From contig NC_081415.1 of NCBI RefSeq assembly GCF_030272615.1, positions 187,003,233 to 187,067,232 on the forward strand: a stretch of DNA of 64,000 nucleotides, read 5' to 3'. Source of the stretch: Cryptomeria japonica. Lineage: Eukaryota > Streptophyta > Pinopsida > Cupressales > Cupressaceae. Positions 44,698-57,572 of the stretch are shown piece by piece. The stretch's first letter is position 1, and each line of letters starts with the position of its first letter. The position numbers and the translations under genes are program-made. The notes below the pieces were generated by a model. It ran no database searches. It was not told where the DNA came from and saw only the letters and a list, made by a program, of their open reading frames with translations.

Positions 44698-46500
44698 ATG
44701 GCTCATATCCAAACACGGTCAAGACAACGAGAAATGGAAATTGAGGAAGAAGAAGAGGAAAACATCAATGAATTCCAAGAAGCTCTTGGAGGAAACATGA
44801 ATGAAGAAAATCCAAGTACTCCTACTCCTGCGGCAATAGAAAGGGCACAACACAACCCTCTCTTTAATAGACTTTTTGATGAAATACTCAAAAGCAATGT
44901 TGATGCTCACTTCTTGAGACTTTCTCAAGAGGGAGCCAAACTACCCTCAGACTTTGATATTGAACAACTACGACAAGTATCAGAATGCCAAAGTCGTAAT
45001 GAGGATGAAAGAAGATGAGATCTCATCAGATATAACCTTCATCAAGGTAATCCACCATCTCCCCCTCCTCCGAATGACATAGAGATATTAAGGCGACAAG
45101 TTGAAAATCTCGCCCAACAACTTCATAGTGGTGTGAAAACAAATCAGTTTTCACTTAATGACATTTTTCCCTATCCCTTTGATAGAAACTTTATGTGCCA
45201 CCTTTTCCATGAGGGTTTGAAACACCCAAGTTCAAAAGTATAGAGGAAAAGGTGATCCTCATGATCACGTTAGAGAGTTCCATTCAGCATGCCTAGAAGT
45301 GGCATATGAGGATACATACCTAATGCGACTTTTTCCCCAGAGTTTGGGCGGAACAACCACATCATGGTTTTTCCAATTACCAAGTGGCATTAGGACCTTT
45401 GAAGAACTAATCTAGAAGTTTCTATCACATTACTCACACAACATTGAACAGGATATCACAATGGTTGATCTATGTAACACTAAGCAAAAACCTGGTGAGC
45501 TATTCTCAGTGTTTCTGCAATGATGGCGTCAAATGTCTAGCAGACGTTCACTTCAATTACCAGAACGAGAATTAGTGGAAATTTTTATTTCCAACTTAAA
45601 CGAGGAAATGGAATTTCACCTGGAACTCAAAGACACAGATTCCTTCAATGACATGATCACAAAAGGTTTAAAGTGTGAACGAGTTCTCATCAAGAAAGGG
45701 CTGATCAAAATCTATAATGAGCCAAAGGATGCTCCTTGTCCTCACTTCAATAGTGACAAACCAAACTTTTGGAACAAAAATAAAAATGTCGTCAATGACG
45801 GGGTTGTGGATGCAAGAACTATCAAAAGTGCCCAACCTATGGTTAGATTTGCAAGGTAGAATCCTCCACCCAAGACTAACACAGTTGCTCCTCAAAATCA
45901 AGGATGCATCACATCTCAAGATGAACCCAGACCGTGTCAACAAAAACAAAAACGAACATACACTCCCTTAGGGGAGCCCATCGAAACTGTGTTACGCCAG
46001 TTGATTTCTTAGAATCTGGTCACTCTAACAAGAACATCAAATTATGAACCTCAAGTCAAACCCGCATGGTGGAGAGATACGAAACACTGTGATTTCCATC
46101 AAGGAAAAAGACATAAGACAAGTAATTGTCATAGATTGAAAGATCTTATTCAGGATCTTATTGATCGAGGTGACATCAAAATCAAAGGACATGACCCAAA
46201 GACAACAAACAATGATCATCTAATGTTCAAAAATCCACTTCCATCACAAGATCAAAGAGGTCCTTCCACTTCAGGGAGAAACATAGACACCACTGATTAT
46301 ACGCAAGCAGTGTATAATTACACTATGAACCACTTGTATGATGCCAGTGAACAAGTCACCATCATTACCATCAAGAATCCATCCAATTCCAATTGCAATG
46401 TTGTTACTCGTCATGGCAGAGTTACCATAAAAGCAGCTCCACAGGGCACCACATCTATCTCAAAGCAGTATAACCTTGTGGATCAATTAGATAAAATGCC
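44698..46500 (+). pseudogene. T2 gag, several stops and frameshifts
   Basis: Gag starts MAHIQTRSRQREMEIEEEEE at 44698 and continues through an acidic N-terminal part (stop near 45016) and broken gag-domain segments (HDHVREFHSA-like near 45260, LMRLFPQSLGGTT-like near 45320). Then MSSRRSLQLPERELVEIFIS is clear at 45533. The nucleocapsid knuckle HCDFHQGKRHKTSNC lies near 46085-46130, followed by LKDLIQDLIDRGD. The same gag plan occurs in T1 and C. Confidence 0.82.
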
Positions 46501-48824
46501 TGCACTGATATCTATCTTAGAGCTATTGCATTTATCTCCATCTCATAAACCAATCTTGGACCAAGCTCTCCAAGAGGCATTAGTTCCTGCTAACTTGAAT
46601 ACAGATCAGTTCCAAGCCATGGTTGGAAGTCTAAAAGCATCCCCTTGTCTCACTTTTTCTGAAAGTGACAATTCATCTTCCAGCAACCCCATAACGCCTC
46701 ACTACACATTGAAGGATTTATTAATCAACATAGGATCAAGTGAATCTTGATTGATAATGGAGCAGGCCTGAATATTTGTACACTCCAATTAGTCATAGCT
46801 TTGGGATATGCAATTGAATCAATGGATTCCTGCAAGAAGACCACAATCAAAGCTTATCATGATGCAGAGCGTTCATCCAAAGGACCTGTTGTATTACCAA
46901 TCTGAGTAGGCCCAGTGGTGAAACACATCATATGTTAGGTTTTGGACCTTCCTCTGCCATACAATTTGTTGTTGGGAAGACCTTGGATACATGACATGCA
47001 AGCCGTTCCATCCACTTACCATCAATGTATCAAGTTCCCACATAATGGTGCAGAAATCACGATCCTAGGCGATGCAAACCCCTTTGCATATTGCCATAAC
47101 ATCAATCATCAGCAAGAGATTACTATTCCCATCAATAGAGAAGCCATGTCTTCCACATCATACATAAGTCTAGCCTCTCTTTCCAGTTCAAGCAATGTTA
47201 TACCCAAGCAAGAGAAGCTCAAAATGAAAATTGTAGAGGAAGGTCTTGGAGAATACAATCTAAGCCAACTCTTTTGTGTTGGACAAATGCCCACTTCTCC
47301 TAAAACACATGGCAAACCTCAACAGGTGCTTCAAACATCATTGGTCACACCAACTTGTACATTGACACCTTTCATCCTTGGAAAGAGTCAAGAAGAGGAA
47401 AACAATGATGAAGACATAGCAGAATGGATCTATAAGGATCCTATCACCACCGACATTCCGCGAGTTAAGCTTCCCACAGATCAATATGGCAAAGGTCTTC
47501 TCATTATGCAAAGAATGGGATATGATGGTCAAACTGCTTTGGGGTATTGTAAGCAAGGGCGACATGATCCACTGCAAACAAAAATGAAACCTAAAGATAA
47601 CACAGGCTTAGGCTTTCAAAAGGAGATCTTGCCTAAACTTCGATTCAAAGGAAAACCCAACAAACCACTATATCAACCCGCTACAAAGAAGCCACCTTTC
47701 ATTATAAGAGCAGCATCCCAGAGTATAGCAACTATCCCATTGAAACCATCTGCAATGTCAGTCATCCCAACAATTGACCCAACAACACCATGAGTAGTAG
47801 TGATAACATCAAAAGTCCCCCTAGCAGCAGCAACTCTATCCAAATTCCCAGCAGTATCTACTACACCAGCAGTTCTAGGAGAAATAGCAGATTTAACACT
47901 ACCAACACTCCTTGTACTGGATTCATTGATCCCCATCAACTTCCTGTAGCACCGATCATTTCATCCACCAAGGTACATCAACTGATCACGCTTGTAGTAT
48001 TTAACTCAAAGGATATCCCAGTATGGTATAGTAATCAGCTACTCGAAAGTGACTCAGAAACTGACTCACATGAGTGGGAATTAGATTTTGTACAGCTTAA
48101 CACTTCAGATGAGGAAGACACATCACTACCCCCACCCCGCAAAGACATCCCTATTTATGGAGAAGCATAGATAAAGACCACTTGGGTTCCTGAACTGGAA
48201 ACATCTTCCACAGACCCTACATCACATCCTGTGCCTGATTCTGACAGAGAGAGTACCATCGATGACCTTGCCCATAATGTCTTAACCCTCACTGAAACAG
48301 CTCACGAACCTAACCTAATCAATGAGGTAATGCCAATTATCCATCCTGAACTCATCGAATGGAACCAACCTAATCCCCCATGTCTTGACCATTTCCAAAA
48401 TGATGAGGCGATCATTGACTTCTTGGAATTATGGGATAACATACCAAGTAGGGATCACAAAGCTAGATTCGTCATAGAAATTAATAGTGCAGCATACTTT
48501 GGGGTGGATGCCAAAACTTTCAGCTACAAAAATATAACAATAAAACATGGATCTTATAGTGAAAACCACACTGTGGCACTATTTGATCCTAGAAAAGTAA
48601 AAAGAAAGAGCGTATCCAATGGCGAAAACCTCTCTGAGGTGCCCGAGGATGAAAGGTTTGGCATCCTTCCTTCTAGTACACAGCAGGAAAGATCAACGAT
48701 TCTGATCGAGGAAACAAAAGAATACAATGTGGGGACTCCTAAAACTCCTCACCACATACATTTGGCATCTCTTTTGACTCTAGAGGAACAGCCTAAGTTT
48801 GTCGAATTCTTCCAAAAATGCTAG
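46501..48824 (+). pseudogene. T2 protease, G-patch segment and linker
   Basis: The protease core near 46745 reads LIDNGAGLNICTLQLVIALG after a stop/frame change. Stops at about 46904 and 46936 separate it from [20 protein letters not shown] (about 46970). The catalytic Asp is kept, but the triad is Asp-Asn-Gly. The G-patch-like [15 protein letters not shown] lies near 47505. A long acidic linker runs through VWYSNQLLESDSETDSHEWE (about 48020) to EEQPKFVEFFQKC (48824), matching the T1 linker (PVWYSGVILDQDSK). Confidence 0.75.
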
Positions 48825-49990
48825 GTCAACTTTGCATGGTCATATACAGACATGCCTGGTCTTGATCCTGACTTAGTCATGCATCACCTCATAGTAGCAG
48901 AAGAAGCTAAACCTATCAAGCAGAAGCTTTGAAAGATGCATCCCCAGATTGCAGTCCAAGTTAAAGCAGAGCTTAAAAAAACTCCTGGATGTTGGCTTCA
49001 TTAGACCCATTGATTATGCAGATTGGATTTCCAATATTGTGCCTATTGGTAAACCAAATGGGGGCATCCGTATATGCACTGAGTTCAGAGATCTAAACAA
49101 AGCATGTCCTAAGGATGACTTCCCCCTACCCAACATCGACATCATAGTGGACCTAACAGTAGGACATGCCATGCTTTCACTCATGGATGGTTTTTCTAGA
49201 TACAATCAGATAAAAATAGCACCAAAAGATCAACATAAGATAGCTTTTACATGTCCATTGGGAACATACAACTAGAATGTAATGCCTTTTGGTCTCAAGA
49301 ATGTAGGAGCAACCTATCAAAGGGAAATGAACAGAATCTTCCATGACATGATGCATACTATAATGGAAGAATATGTGGATGACTTACTAGCAAAATCACT
49401 CACAAGAGAAGGTCATCTGGACATATTAGAGAAAATCTTTGATCGACTAGAACAATATCATGTTCGACTCAACCCAAAGAAATGTGTCTTTGGAGTAACC
49501 TCAGGGAAACTTCTCGGATCCATTGTCTCAAGCAAAGGGATTGAGGTTGACCCAGCAAAGGTCAAAGCAATCATGGACATGCCACCACCAAAGAACATCA
49601 GTCAGCTAAGGACACTACAAGGATGGCTACAGTCTATCTGAAGATTCATTGCACAACTGACAGATAAGTGTCACCAATTTACACACCTACTAAATAAGAA
49701 CATCTGCTTTCAGTGGGATGCCAGATGCCAGCAAGCATTCCAAATGCTTAAAGATTATCTCATGAATACACCATTGTTGATCCCACCAGATCCAAGTAGG
49801 CCTCTATTACTCTATATATCGGCAACTAATATAGCTTTGGGAGTACTATTGGCACAACACAATTGAGAAGGGAAAGAGTGTGCTATTTACTACATTTCTC
49901 ACACACTGGTTGGCTATGAACTCAATTACACCCCTATTGAGCGAGCTTGCCTAGCAGTCATCTTGGCAGCTACTAAACTAAGACAATATC
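48825..49990 (+). pseudogene. T2 reverse transcriptase and RT-linked RNase H
   Basis: RT blocks in order: FAWSYTDMPGLDPDLVMHHL, LLDVGFIRPIDYADWISNIV, FRDLNKACPKDDFPLPNID, MPFGLKNVGATYQREM and catalytic YVDD (about 49375). The RNase H includes LLLYISATNIALGVLLAQH and LNYTPIERACLAVILAATKL. In-frame stops include TAG at 49273-49275 (same codon as the T1 stop), TGA near 49639 and TGA near 49864. Most of these are single-base changes from Arg, Gln or Trp codons. Confidence 0.88.
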
Positions 49991-50009
49991 TATTAACACA
50001 GAAGGTGTA

Positions 50010-51919
50010 GCTCATTGCAAAGATTGATCCACTCAAGTACTTACTCAGCAAAGCAACATTGACTGGCCACTTGGCCAAATGGGTAATGATTCTCAGCGAG
50101 TTTGACATTGAGTATGTGGACCATAAGGCTATTAAAGGGCAAGTTATTGTAGATCAGCTAGCTGATGCACCCCTCATAGGCGATCATCCCCTCATTTCCA
50201 ATTTTCTAGATGAAGAGATATTCATGATCACAGAGGTACCACCATGGAAGCTATACTTTGATGGTTCATACACTAGGCATGGCTCGGGGGCAGGCATTCT
50301 CTTTATCACACCTCAAGGTGACAACATCTTGAAGTTGTACAGGCTTACATTTCCATGCACAAACAACATAGGTGAATATGAGGCTTTGATTATAGGACTC
50401 CGGCTAGCCATACAATGGAAGCTACAAGAACTGCAAGTCTATGGCGACTCCCAACTAGTCATTCGACAAGCAACAGATGAATATCAGACCAAGGATGATA
50501 AACTCATGCCATACAAGCAAATGGTGGACCATCTAAAGGATTCATTTACTACTATCACTTTTGAGCAGATACCCAGAGATCAGAATCGAGCCACTCATGC
50601 TATGGCTACCATCGCATCTCTATTAGATCTTCCAAAGAATTCAACACGCTACGAGTTCTTGGTGGAACAACTTTGGATTCCCGCTTATGATATCCCTGAA
50701 TCTGAGATGATATGTCACCTTGTTGGTTTCGAATCGCCATGGTATGGTGAATTCTACACCTATCTCCATGATCACACACTTCCTCCTAACCAATCGAATA
50801 ACCAACGTAAAACCTTCATTCACCAAACCGCTCGATATACCATTATTGCTAAAACCCTATACCGACACAGTCTTGATGGGACACTCCTTCGATGTTTGGA
50901 ACAAGATGAGATAACAAAGGCCTTGGAAGAGGTACATGAAGGAATTTGTGGGACTCACTCAAGTGGCCCGTCACTAGCTAAGAAGATCATACAAGTTGGA
51001 TACTATTGGCCATCCATGGAAAAGGACTCCTATTACTTTGTCAGAAAATGCAAGAAATGCCAAGTTCATGGAGACTTAATACATGCACTAGCACAGGAAT
51101 TGCAACCAATCACAACACCATGGCCTTTTTGTCAATGGGGACTCGACCTTGTGGGTAAAATCCATCCATCTTCATCCAACGGCCACAAATTCATTATTAC
51201 CGCCACCAAATACTTCACAAAGTGGATTGAAGTTGTTTCACTTACCCAAGTCACTGGCAAGCAAATCGCCTCATTCATCCTTAATTTCATCATCTGCCAG
51301 TATGGTGTACCCATGTCCATCATCACAAATAACTATCTTTCATTCAAGAATCAAGATGTCTGTGAGCTTTGTGAGAAATTTCACATTCAACACCGCTTTT
51401 CCACCCCTATTACCCACAAGGCAATGGTCAAGCTAAAGCATCAAACAAGAACATATTGAGAATCCTTAAGAAGACAATCAATGATGCTAGCCATGATTGT
51501 CATGATCAACTAAATCCAGCACTATGGGCATATCGAACTAGTATTCGAACCACTACAGGTGCAACTCCTTACTCAGTAGTCTATAGTGTGGAAGCTATCT
51601 TACCTATTGAGGTTGAGATACCATCTCTATGGGTTTCCTTGCATAATCTGATAGATGATGAAGCATACAGAGTATCGTGTCTTCAGGACTTAGAGCTAAT
51701 TGATGAGAAATGACAAGCTGCATACAATCACCTCAAAGCTTACCAGCAGCACATGAGCAGAAGTTACAATCACCGAGTTAGACCTTGTACATTTCAGGAA
51801 GGTGATTTTGTTCTCTGAGAGAATCCTCATAACCAACGCAATCGAGAACATCAAGGAAAGTTCAAATCAAATTGGCTGGGTCCATATGTTATCACTGTGG
51901 TGTTTGGGTCTAAGGCATA
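50010..51919 (+). pseudogene. T2 second RNase H and integrase (5' part)
   Basis: The RNase H shows KLYFDGSYTRHGSGAGILF, EYEALIIG and YGDSQLVI. Integrase has an HHCC zinc domain (EVHEGICGTHSSG...CKKCQ, about 50930-51065). The first catalytic Asp is in WGLDLVGK (about 51140). The second Asp is Asn (IITNNYLSF, about 51325) and the Glu is Lys (GQAKASNK, about 51430), so the DDE triad is lost. A one-base frameshift lies near 51406. Stops follow near 51713 and 51819. The C-terminal domain (FKSNWLGPYVITVVFGSKAY) is cut by element B at 51919. Confidence 0.88.
51915..51919. repeat. Target site duplication of element B, left (GCATA)
   Basis: GCATA, repeated exactly at 58700-58704. Removing B and one copy restores the integrase reading frame. 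Confidence 0.93.
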
Positions 51920-51980
51920 TGTTGGCATATGGACACTCCAATGAGACATTGTGTGTGATTGAAGGTTTTGTCATTGATGG

Positions 51981-52103
51981 CAACCTTGCAATCCTATGGC
52001 ACCGGCAAAGCATTACTCAAGCAACCTTGCAATCCTATGGCACCAGCAAAGCATTACTCAGGCAACCTTGCAATCCTATTACATTGGCAAGACATTATAT
52101 CGG
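51981..52103 (+). repeat. 41-bp minisatellite in U3 of element B 5' LTR
   Basis: Three units of CAACCTTGCAATCCTATGGC plus 21 further bases. The 3' LTR has four units (57839-58002), accounting exactly for the length difference (922 versus 881). Confidence 0.88.
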
Positions 52104-52267
52104 CAAAGCATTATCAACAAAATCAATCTACACTGGCACCGGCACAGAAGATGTACACCGGCATAGAAGGAAATATGTATACCGGCACATAGGCCGAAAG
52201 GATTTTTGATATGTAATATTTTGTTTATCATTGTAAGCCAACTTGGTAAATTGTAAAATGACTCTTG

Positions 52268-52275
52268 TATATAAA
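52268..52275 (+). promoter_or_regulatory. TATA box in element B 5' LTR
   Basis: TATATAAA, conserved at 58167-58174 in the 3' LTR. Confidence 0.55.
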
Positions 52276-52802
52276 AGAGATCATTGTAGGCATTTGTAGG
52301 ATATGGATAGGAAGCATAAATAAATTATAAGGTAGACCTAATGTGCGAATTGTAGGACAAGGGTATATGTAAAGAACAGAGCAAGAACCAGTACTGAATC
52401 TCGCATTGAAGATGCTATTGTAAAGCAATAGAGAATATTGGATTTGTGTAAATCCACATTGTAAGTCAGTGTGACTTCCTATTGAGCAGTGAGCTCTAGG
52501 CAGTTGGCCTTCCTGCATGTGCAGGCCCCTATTGTAAGTAATATTCTCTTATTGGCCAATAAGTGAATATTGTGGGTCACAAATCCCACCGAGGTTTTTT
52601 CCCACACTGGGTTTCCTTGTTAAACATCTTGTGTTATGGTGTTCTTTTCATTTGGATGTTTTTGATTCTGTTATTTATATTAATTCTTGCATACCGGTAT
52701 ACTGTTACTTTATATTCTGCATATTCAGTTTTAAGAAAATTTTATTACCGGTCACATACTGATTCACCCCCCCCTCTTAGTATCTGTGGGAACCCTAACA
52801 AT

Positions 52803-52814
52803 TGGTATCAGAGC
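52803..52814 (+). other. Element B primer-binding site (initiator Met tRNA)
   Basis: TGGTATCAGAGC two bases after the 5' LTR, the same arrangement as in element A. Confidence 0.92.
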
Positions 52815-52871
52815 CTGGTCCTCTATTTTCATAAGCCTAAGAGCTTGAGGAAGATCTTGACACTGGTAAAG

Positions 52872-54030
52872 ATGGAAAATCTGATGAAGCAACTTGAAGG
52901 AGCTCTTACTGACTATGATGCAGAGAAGCTGAAAAATATCAAATTAGAAGATGATTTAAAAGCAGCTTAGGAAATTATTCAAGCACTTCAAGAAAATCTT
53001 ACTGTTACAAGAAACAAGAGAAGAGAACTTTGTGAAAAATTGCAAAATGAGAATGATGAAAAGGAATCACTAAATGATATGATAAGCAAATTGAAACAAG
53101 AGATCATGACAACAAAAAATGAAATGCAGGATATGACTATGAGATTTTACAAAGAAATTGAGGACAGAAAGAAGAATGAAGAAGAATTGACCAGAAGACT
53201 AAGTGATGCAGCAAATGAGAACACAAGACTTAGCTATGAAAATGACATGTTGAAGACAGATCTGATGCACACTCAGAATGACTCAAATGAACTAATGAGA
53301 CAAAAAGAGATCTTGGAAAGGGAACTGGAAACTGCAAATCAACACAAAGAAAAATTCAAGAAAAGCTTAGAAGAACTTGGTACCTTATTGAAGAATCAAA
53401 AACCCAAAGCTAACACTTCTAGAATTGGATTTGAAGTTGGAGAAAGCTCCGGTACTGCAAATACCCAAGATCACAGCAAACCGGTAAGACCTTCTAATAC
53501 TTACAAATTCAATGGAAAATGCTTTAACTGTAATAAATATGGTCATAGGGAAAATGAATGTAGATCTAGGAATTATCAGAACATCAATCCTCCCACCGGT
53601 CAATGCACCAAATACAACAAAATTGGCCATAACTCTGAAAAATTGTAGAATGAATGTAAGATGTTATGTTTGTGGAAGATTTGGTCATTTATCAAATAAA
53701 TGCAGAACACAAACCGGCATAGGTTATGGGAAAGCTATTCAGAAAAATAATGTAACTTGTTATGCATGTAACAAGATTGGTCATATTCCTAAATTCTGTA
53801 GAAGTAAAGGTACACCGGTAGATAACAAAAGTACTAGCTTGAAAGGTAAAGAAAATGTTGAAGAGGTTAAGCAAGAATTTTCAAAGCAATGGATTAGAAA
53901 AGGTGATCCAAATATTGGGGTTACTCCTCCACCGGTAGAACCAACAAATGCTTCACTGGCAGGACAATATGATGCTCCACCGGTAGGACAGAGCAATGCT
54001 CCACCGACAGGATGTTCTTCATCAAATTGA
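52872..54030 (+). pseudogene. Element B gag-like protein: coiled coil and four knuckles
   Basis: Start MENLMKQLEGALTDYDAEKL, 58 bp after the primer site. Heptad-like coiled coil spans about residues 30-170 (EEELTRRLSDAANENTRLSY). Knuckles: CFNCNKYGHRENEC, then CTKYNKIGHNSEK (second Cys lost to Tyr), CYVCGRFGHLSNKC and CYACNKIGHIPKFC. A TAG at 52968-52970 and a frame change near 53640 break it. The tail has four PPVG/PPTG-type repeats (PPVEPTNASL, PPVGQSNA) and ends SSSN. The role inferred is RNA binding and particle assembly. Confidence 0.82.
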
Positions 54031-54336
54031 AGAAAATTATCTTGAGGGTTTGGCAATCAAATAACACATGTGCTATTATTCCCTCAGTTAGAGAAAAGAA
54101 GTTGAAAATCCTTCATTACCGGCAAATAAAGTTGAGTTAATACATTGCTGACAAACAATTAATGTGGTAGGTAGTAGAAAAGACTTTATAAATTAAGGTT
54201 TTTGGCTCCATTTCATTTCACTGTGAATTCAAATTTTCAGAGAGCGCGAAGATTTCCGAGCTAAGGCATTTTGAGCAAAGAGGCAAAGCACTTCAGCAAT
54301 CAATCCATCCAAAGGCAGAAAAATGTATTTATCATC
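54031..54336 (+). other. Element B spacer between gag and ORF2
   Basis: About 300 bp without coding signal, including TTTATAAATTAAGG near 54185 and a short leader-like stretch before ORF2. ORF2 could be translated from its own transcript or a spliced one; no evidence decides. Confidence 0.4.
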
Positions 54337-57300
54337 ATGGCATCCTCCTCTACACCTGAATTCATAGAAAACCCTACAGTAGTCGAGGTTATAAAATGAC
54401 CTAGGCCCGTGTTTCAGCTAGTTCCCAAGGTAGCTAAGAAAGATGACAACACAGGTGCTTTTTCTCAAATTCCAAAGGGTGTTGTTTATGCAGAAGACCC
54501 TAGAATGTATATTCATTGCAACATAGAGGAATTAGGTGATGAAGAAATCAAAAATATGTATAAATCTGTTATATGTGACGATGCCGGAAATGTGAAACCT
54601 GAACATAAAATTGTTGAAACCCTAGGATTCACTAAAATCCTCTGCATTCCTGAATTTCCCAAGGAAGTGGTTAGGATAGTTTTAAGCAGGGTACATGGCT
54701 CATTCTTTTGGCTTGACTCAGTGCATAAAATTACAAAGGTAGATGTGAAAGTAGTAACAGGGTTACCTTACACCGGTACCAAACCCGACAAAACCAAGAA
54801 GGTCTCCAATGACCTAGTAATGAAATTAACTAGTGCAACATTCGACAAAAGATCATTGAGGGTTAATGATGTGACCGATACAAATGTGAGATTCATTAGC
54901 ATGATTCTAGGTTACAAAGAAACTCATGCTAATAGGCTTAACTCTATTTCCAGTTTATGCATAAAAAGTGCTTATGACATGGTGAAGGACAATGTAAAAA
55001 TTGATATCTGTGAATGGTTAAAAGATGAGTTAATTGACAATTTGGCAAAAATCAAGAAGGATAAGAAAGGAACCTTTAGATTTGGAAATTTACTTGTATG
55101 CTTAATGCTACATATAACAAAATAGGCTCCCAGTATAGGCTACAAGGATTTTGGATTCAACATACCAGTAGGAAAACAATTGTCTGACTTATTCAACAAC
55201 ATGGGTGAAAACAGAGAAAAGAATATCAATGAGTATTTTCAAGCACTAAAAGTCAGAATGAATAAAAGAATCAGACTATCATAGGGAATTGTCGACAAAT
55301 ACAAGGATGATATATGTTTTGTAATAAAAAAGGATGAGATCTGGATGGAAGCAGTCATCCCAAGAACAATCTGGGTTACAGAGATGGGGTATGAAACAGA
55401 TGACCACATAGTGGAAATTTATGCCAAAGCACTTCTGGAAGCCCCCAATGAACCAAAGGAAGAAGTATTTGGTAGTGTTGAGACCATCGAAAGTCAAATT
55501 CAATCTAAAAAGAGAGTAAAGAAAGTTGAGGCATTTGTGAGGAAAGGAACCAGGCAAGCAAAAGCCATAAAGGAAGATGTATTAAAGAAAACCGGCATAA
55601 CAGAAGAAGAGTTGGCAGCCCAACAGCCTGAAACTCATCTATCACTGGTAGATACCTCCTCAGAAGGAGATATGCCAGCAACTTTCAAAAGAGTTGTTAG
55701 GAAAAGAGAGCCCTCACTGGTGACCACTCCTTCACCTAGAAGGACAAGATAGAAGCAACAAGCTGTGAGGTCTCCAGTCAAGAAAGCCACACCTAAGAAA
55801 AAGCTGACCCCCAAAAAGAAGAAGAAGACAAACACTGACTTGGCCTCTTTTGACATATTACTGAATGAGATCACAGAGGAAGGTAAATTGAAAAACATAG
55901 GGAAAATCTATGACACCCTATCAGATGATGAGAAAGGACAAGTCGAGGAGAGTGTTATATTACACATGGACATGTATAAAAAGTTTTTGATGCAAGTCCT
56001 AAATGAAATTCATGATGAATTATATAAAAGACTTGAGGCCAGAAGGAAAGGAATAGTTGAGTTGGATAAGAAGATTAAAATAGAAAAATTACTTGCAGTA
56101 TACTTGGTCAACTCACCTAAGGAAATTGATGATTTGATAGCTCAGGCCAACCGGATAGTTTTTTCCATTGCACACCGGCAAATATCACTAATGGCAGGTA
56201 GAGTTACTGAAGTTTCAAAGGAAACAGTAGATGGTTGAGATACATTCTTGGTTGAGAAAGAAAAACAAGAAGAATATAGGAATCCGAAGCCCATTCTGGT
56301 ATATCAAAAGGACAAAGGGAAAGGTAAAGTTGGTGGACCATCAAGTATCAAAATTAGAGACAACTTACCCCCACCTCCTTTAAATACTCCACTAGTAAAA
56401 ACAACAACAACAACTACAGAAGATCAACCGGTAGCTGAGAGCATGGACACAGAGGATAATAATCCTAATCCTGAAGTCCTATATACTATGAATGTTGATA
56501 CTCAAAAAATCAACATAGTGGTAGATAAGGATACCACAGATAAATCTAATAACAAAGAGCAACTGGCAACATGAAACAAAGAGCAACCGGCAATAGGAAA
56601 CAAAGAGCAACCGGTAGCAGATTTAGAGAAAAAGATGGAATCTGGAACACAAACAGAGCAACCAATAGAGTTAAAGGCTCCAAAACATATGCCACCGGTA
56701 AGAAATGATGCAAGAAAAACTATGCTTAAAGAGATGGAGACACAAATAGACCTACTAGAGGTCAATACCAGCATGGTCACTTCCATCGGTACTCAGTTTA
56801 TTGGGTCACCATCAAATGTAACAGAGGTATTGCTTGAATCTATCAAGAAAATAACTAATTATAGCTCACAAGCCTATAAAGCGATAGATGATTCAATTCC
56901 AGTTTTGAAATCAATAGCTCCCAATTGTAATATAGCCAATAAAGATTCTCTAGGCCAGTTGGATACACTTTGTAAATATATTTCTGGAAATTTTGAGCAA
57001 ACAAAGGTAGAACTATAAAGGAAAGTGTGGAAAAAGAGAAATAGAAATTCTTTGAGGAAGGAATAAAGAAGTGTAACAGGGAATTTGACACACTTCTATT
57101 GGAACTGTTCAATTTATTGAAAGAATACAAAACTCTGTACAAAAACACCTGTAAAATAAACTTTTTGACCATGGATGTAGACAAAAAGATGAGCAAGGTA
57201 TAGGAAGAGATCAATAAACTTGCTGATAATTTTCTTAACTCACCTGATACATTATTAGTTTTTGAGGAAAAGATAACAAATTTTGAGGAAGAATTGCTTA

Positions 57301-57572
57301 AATTAGAAAGAGAGAAAGAGAAAATAATAAACAAGGCAAAATTCTTGAGATCTAAACTAAGTCCAAGATTGGACTATTTAGCATCTCTGTGGAAGGAAAT
57401 CTCAGAGGCACTAACACAGGGTAGCAAAACACTGGCAGAGCACTTGCAACATCTCACCGGTACAGTATACAGAACTGAGATAGCAATAAAGGAGAGCAAG
57501 AAGTTTATGGATGGCATAAACTTAATTTTGGGAGATATTCTTCAGCTAATAACTACCCAACTACAAGGTTGA
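54337..57572 (+). pseudogene. Element B ORF2, unknown protein of about 1,078 codons
   Basis: Starts MASSSSTPEFIENPTVVEVI and ends GDILQLITTQLQG. Stops fall near 54400, 55123, 55750, 56236, 56572 and 57016. Collinear with A ORF2 (22585-25811). The conserved N-terminal third includes CIPEFPKEVVRIVLSRVHGS, LDSVHKITKVDVKVVTGLPY, SLCIKSAYDMVKD, ICEWLKDELIDNL and KGTFRFGNLLVC. A strongly basic KKATPKKKLTPKKKKK (about 55780) looks like a nuclear localisation signal. The C-terminal half is coiled-coil-like and rich in Glu/Lys with ATGNKEQ-type repeats. No polymerase, nuclease or protease motif was seen. The function is unknown. Confidence 0.72.

Larger units (their letters stand above)
51920..52800 (+). 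repeat. Element B 5' LTR (881 bp)
   Basis: TGTTGGCATATGG ... CCCTAACA. It carries three 41-bp repeats (51981-52103), then ACCGGCA-rich sequence, a TATA box TATATAAA at 52268-52275 and a C8 run before the 3' end. Confidence 0.92.
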
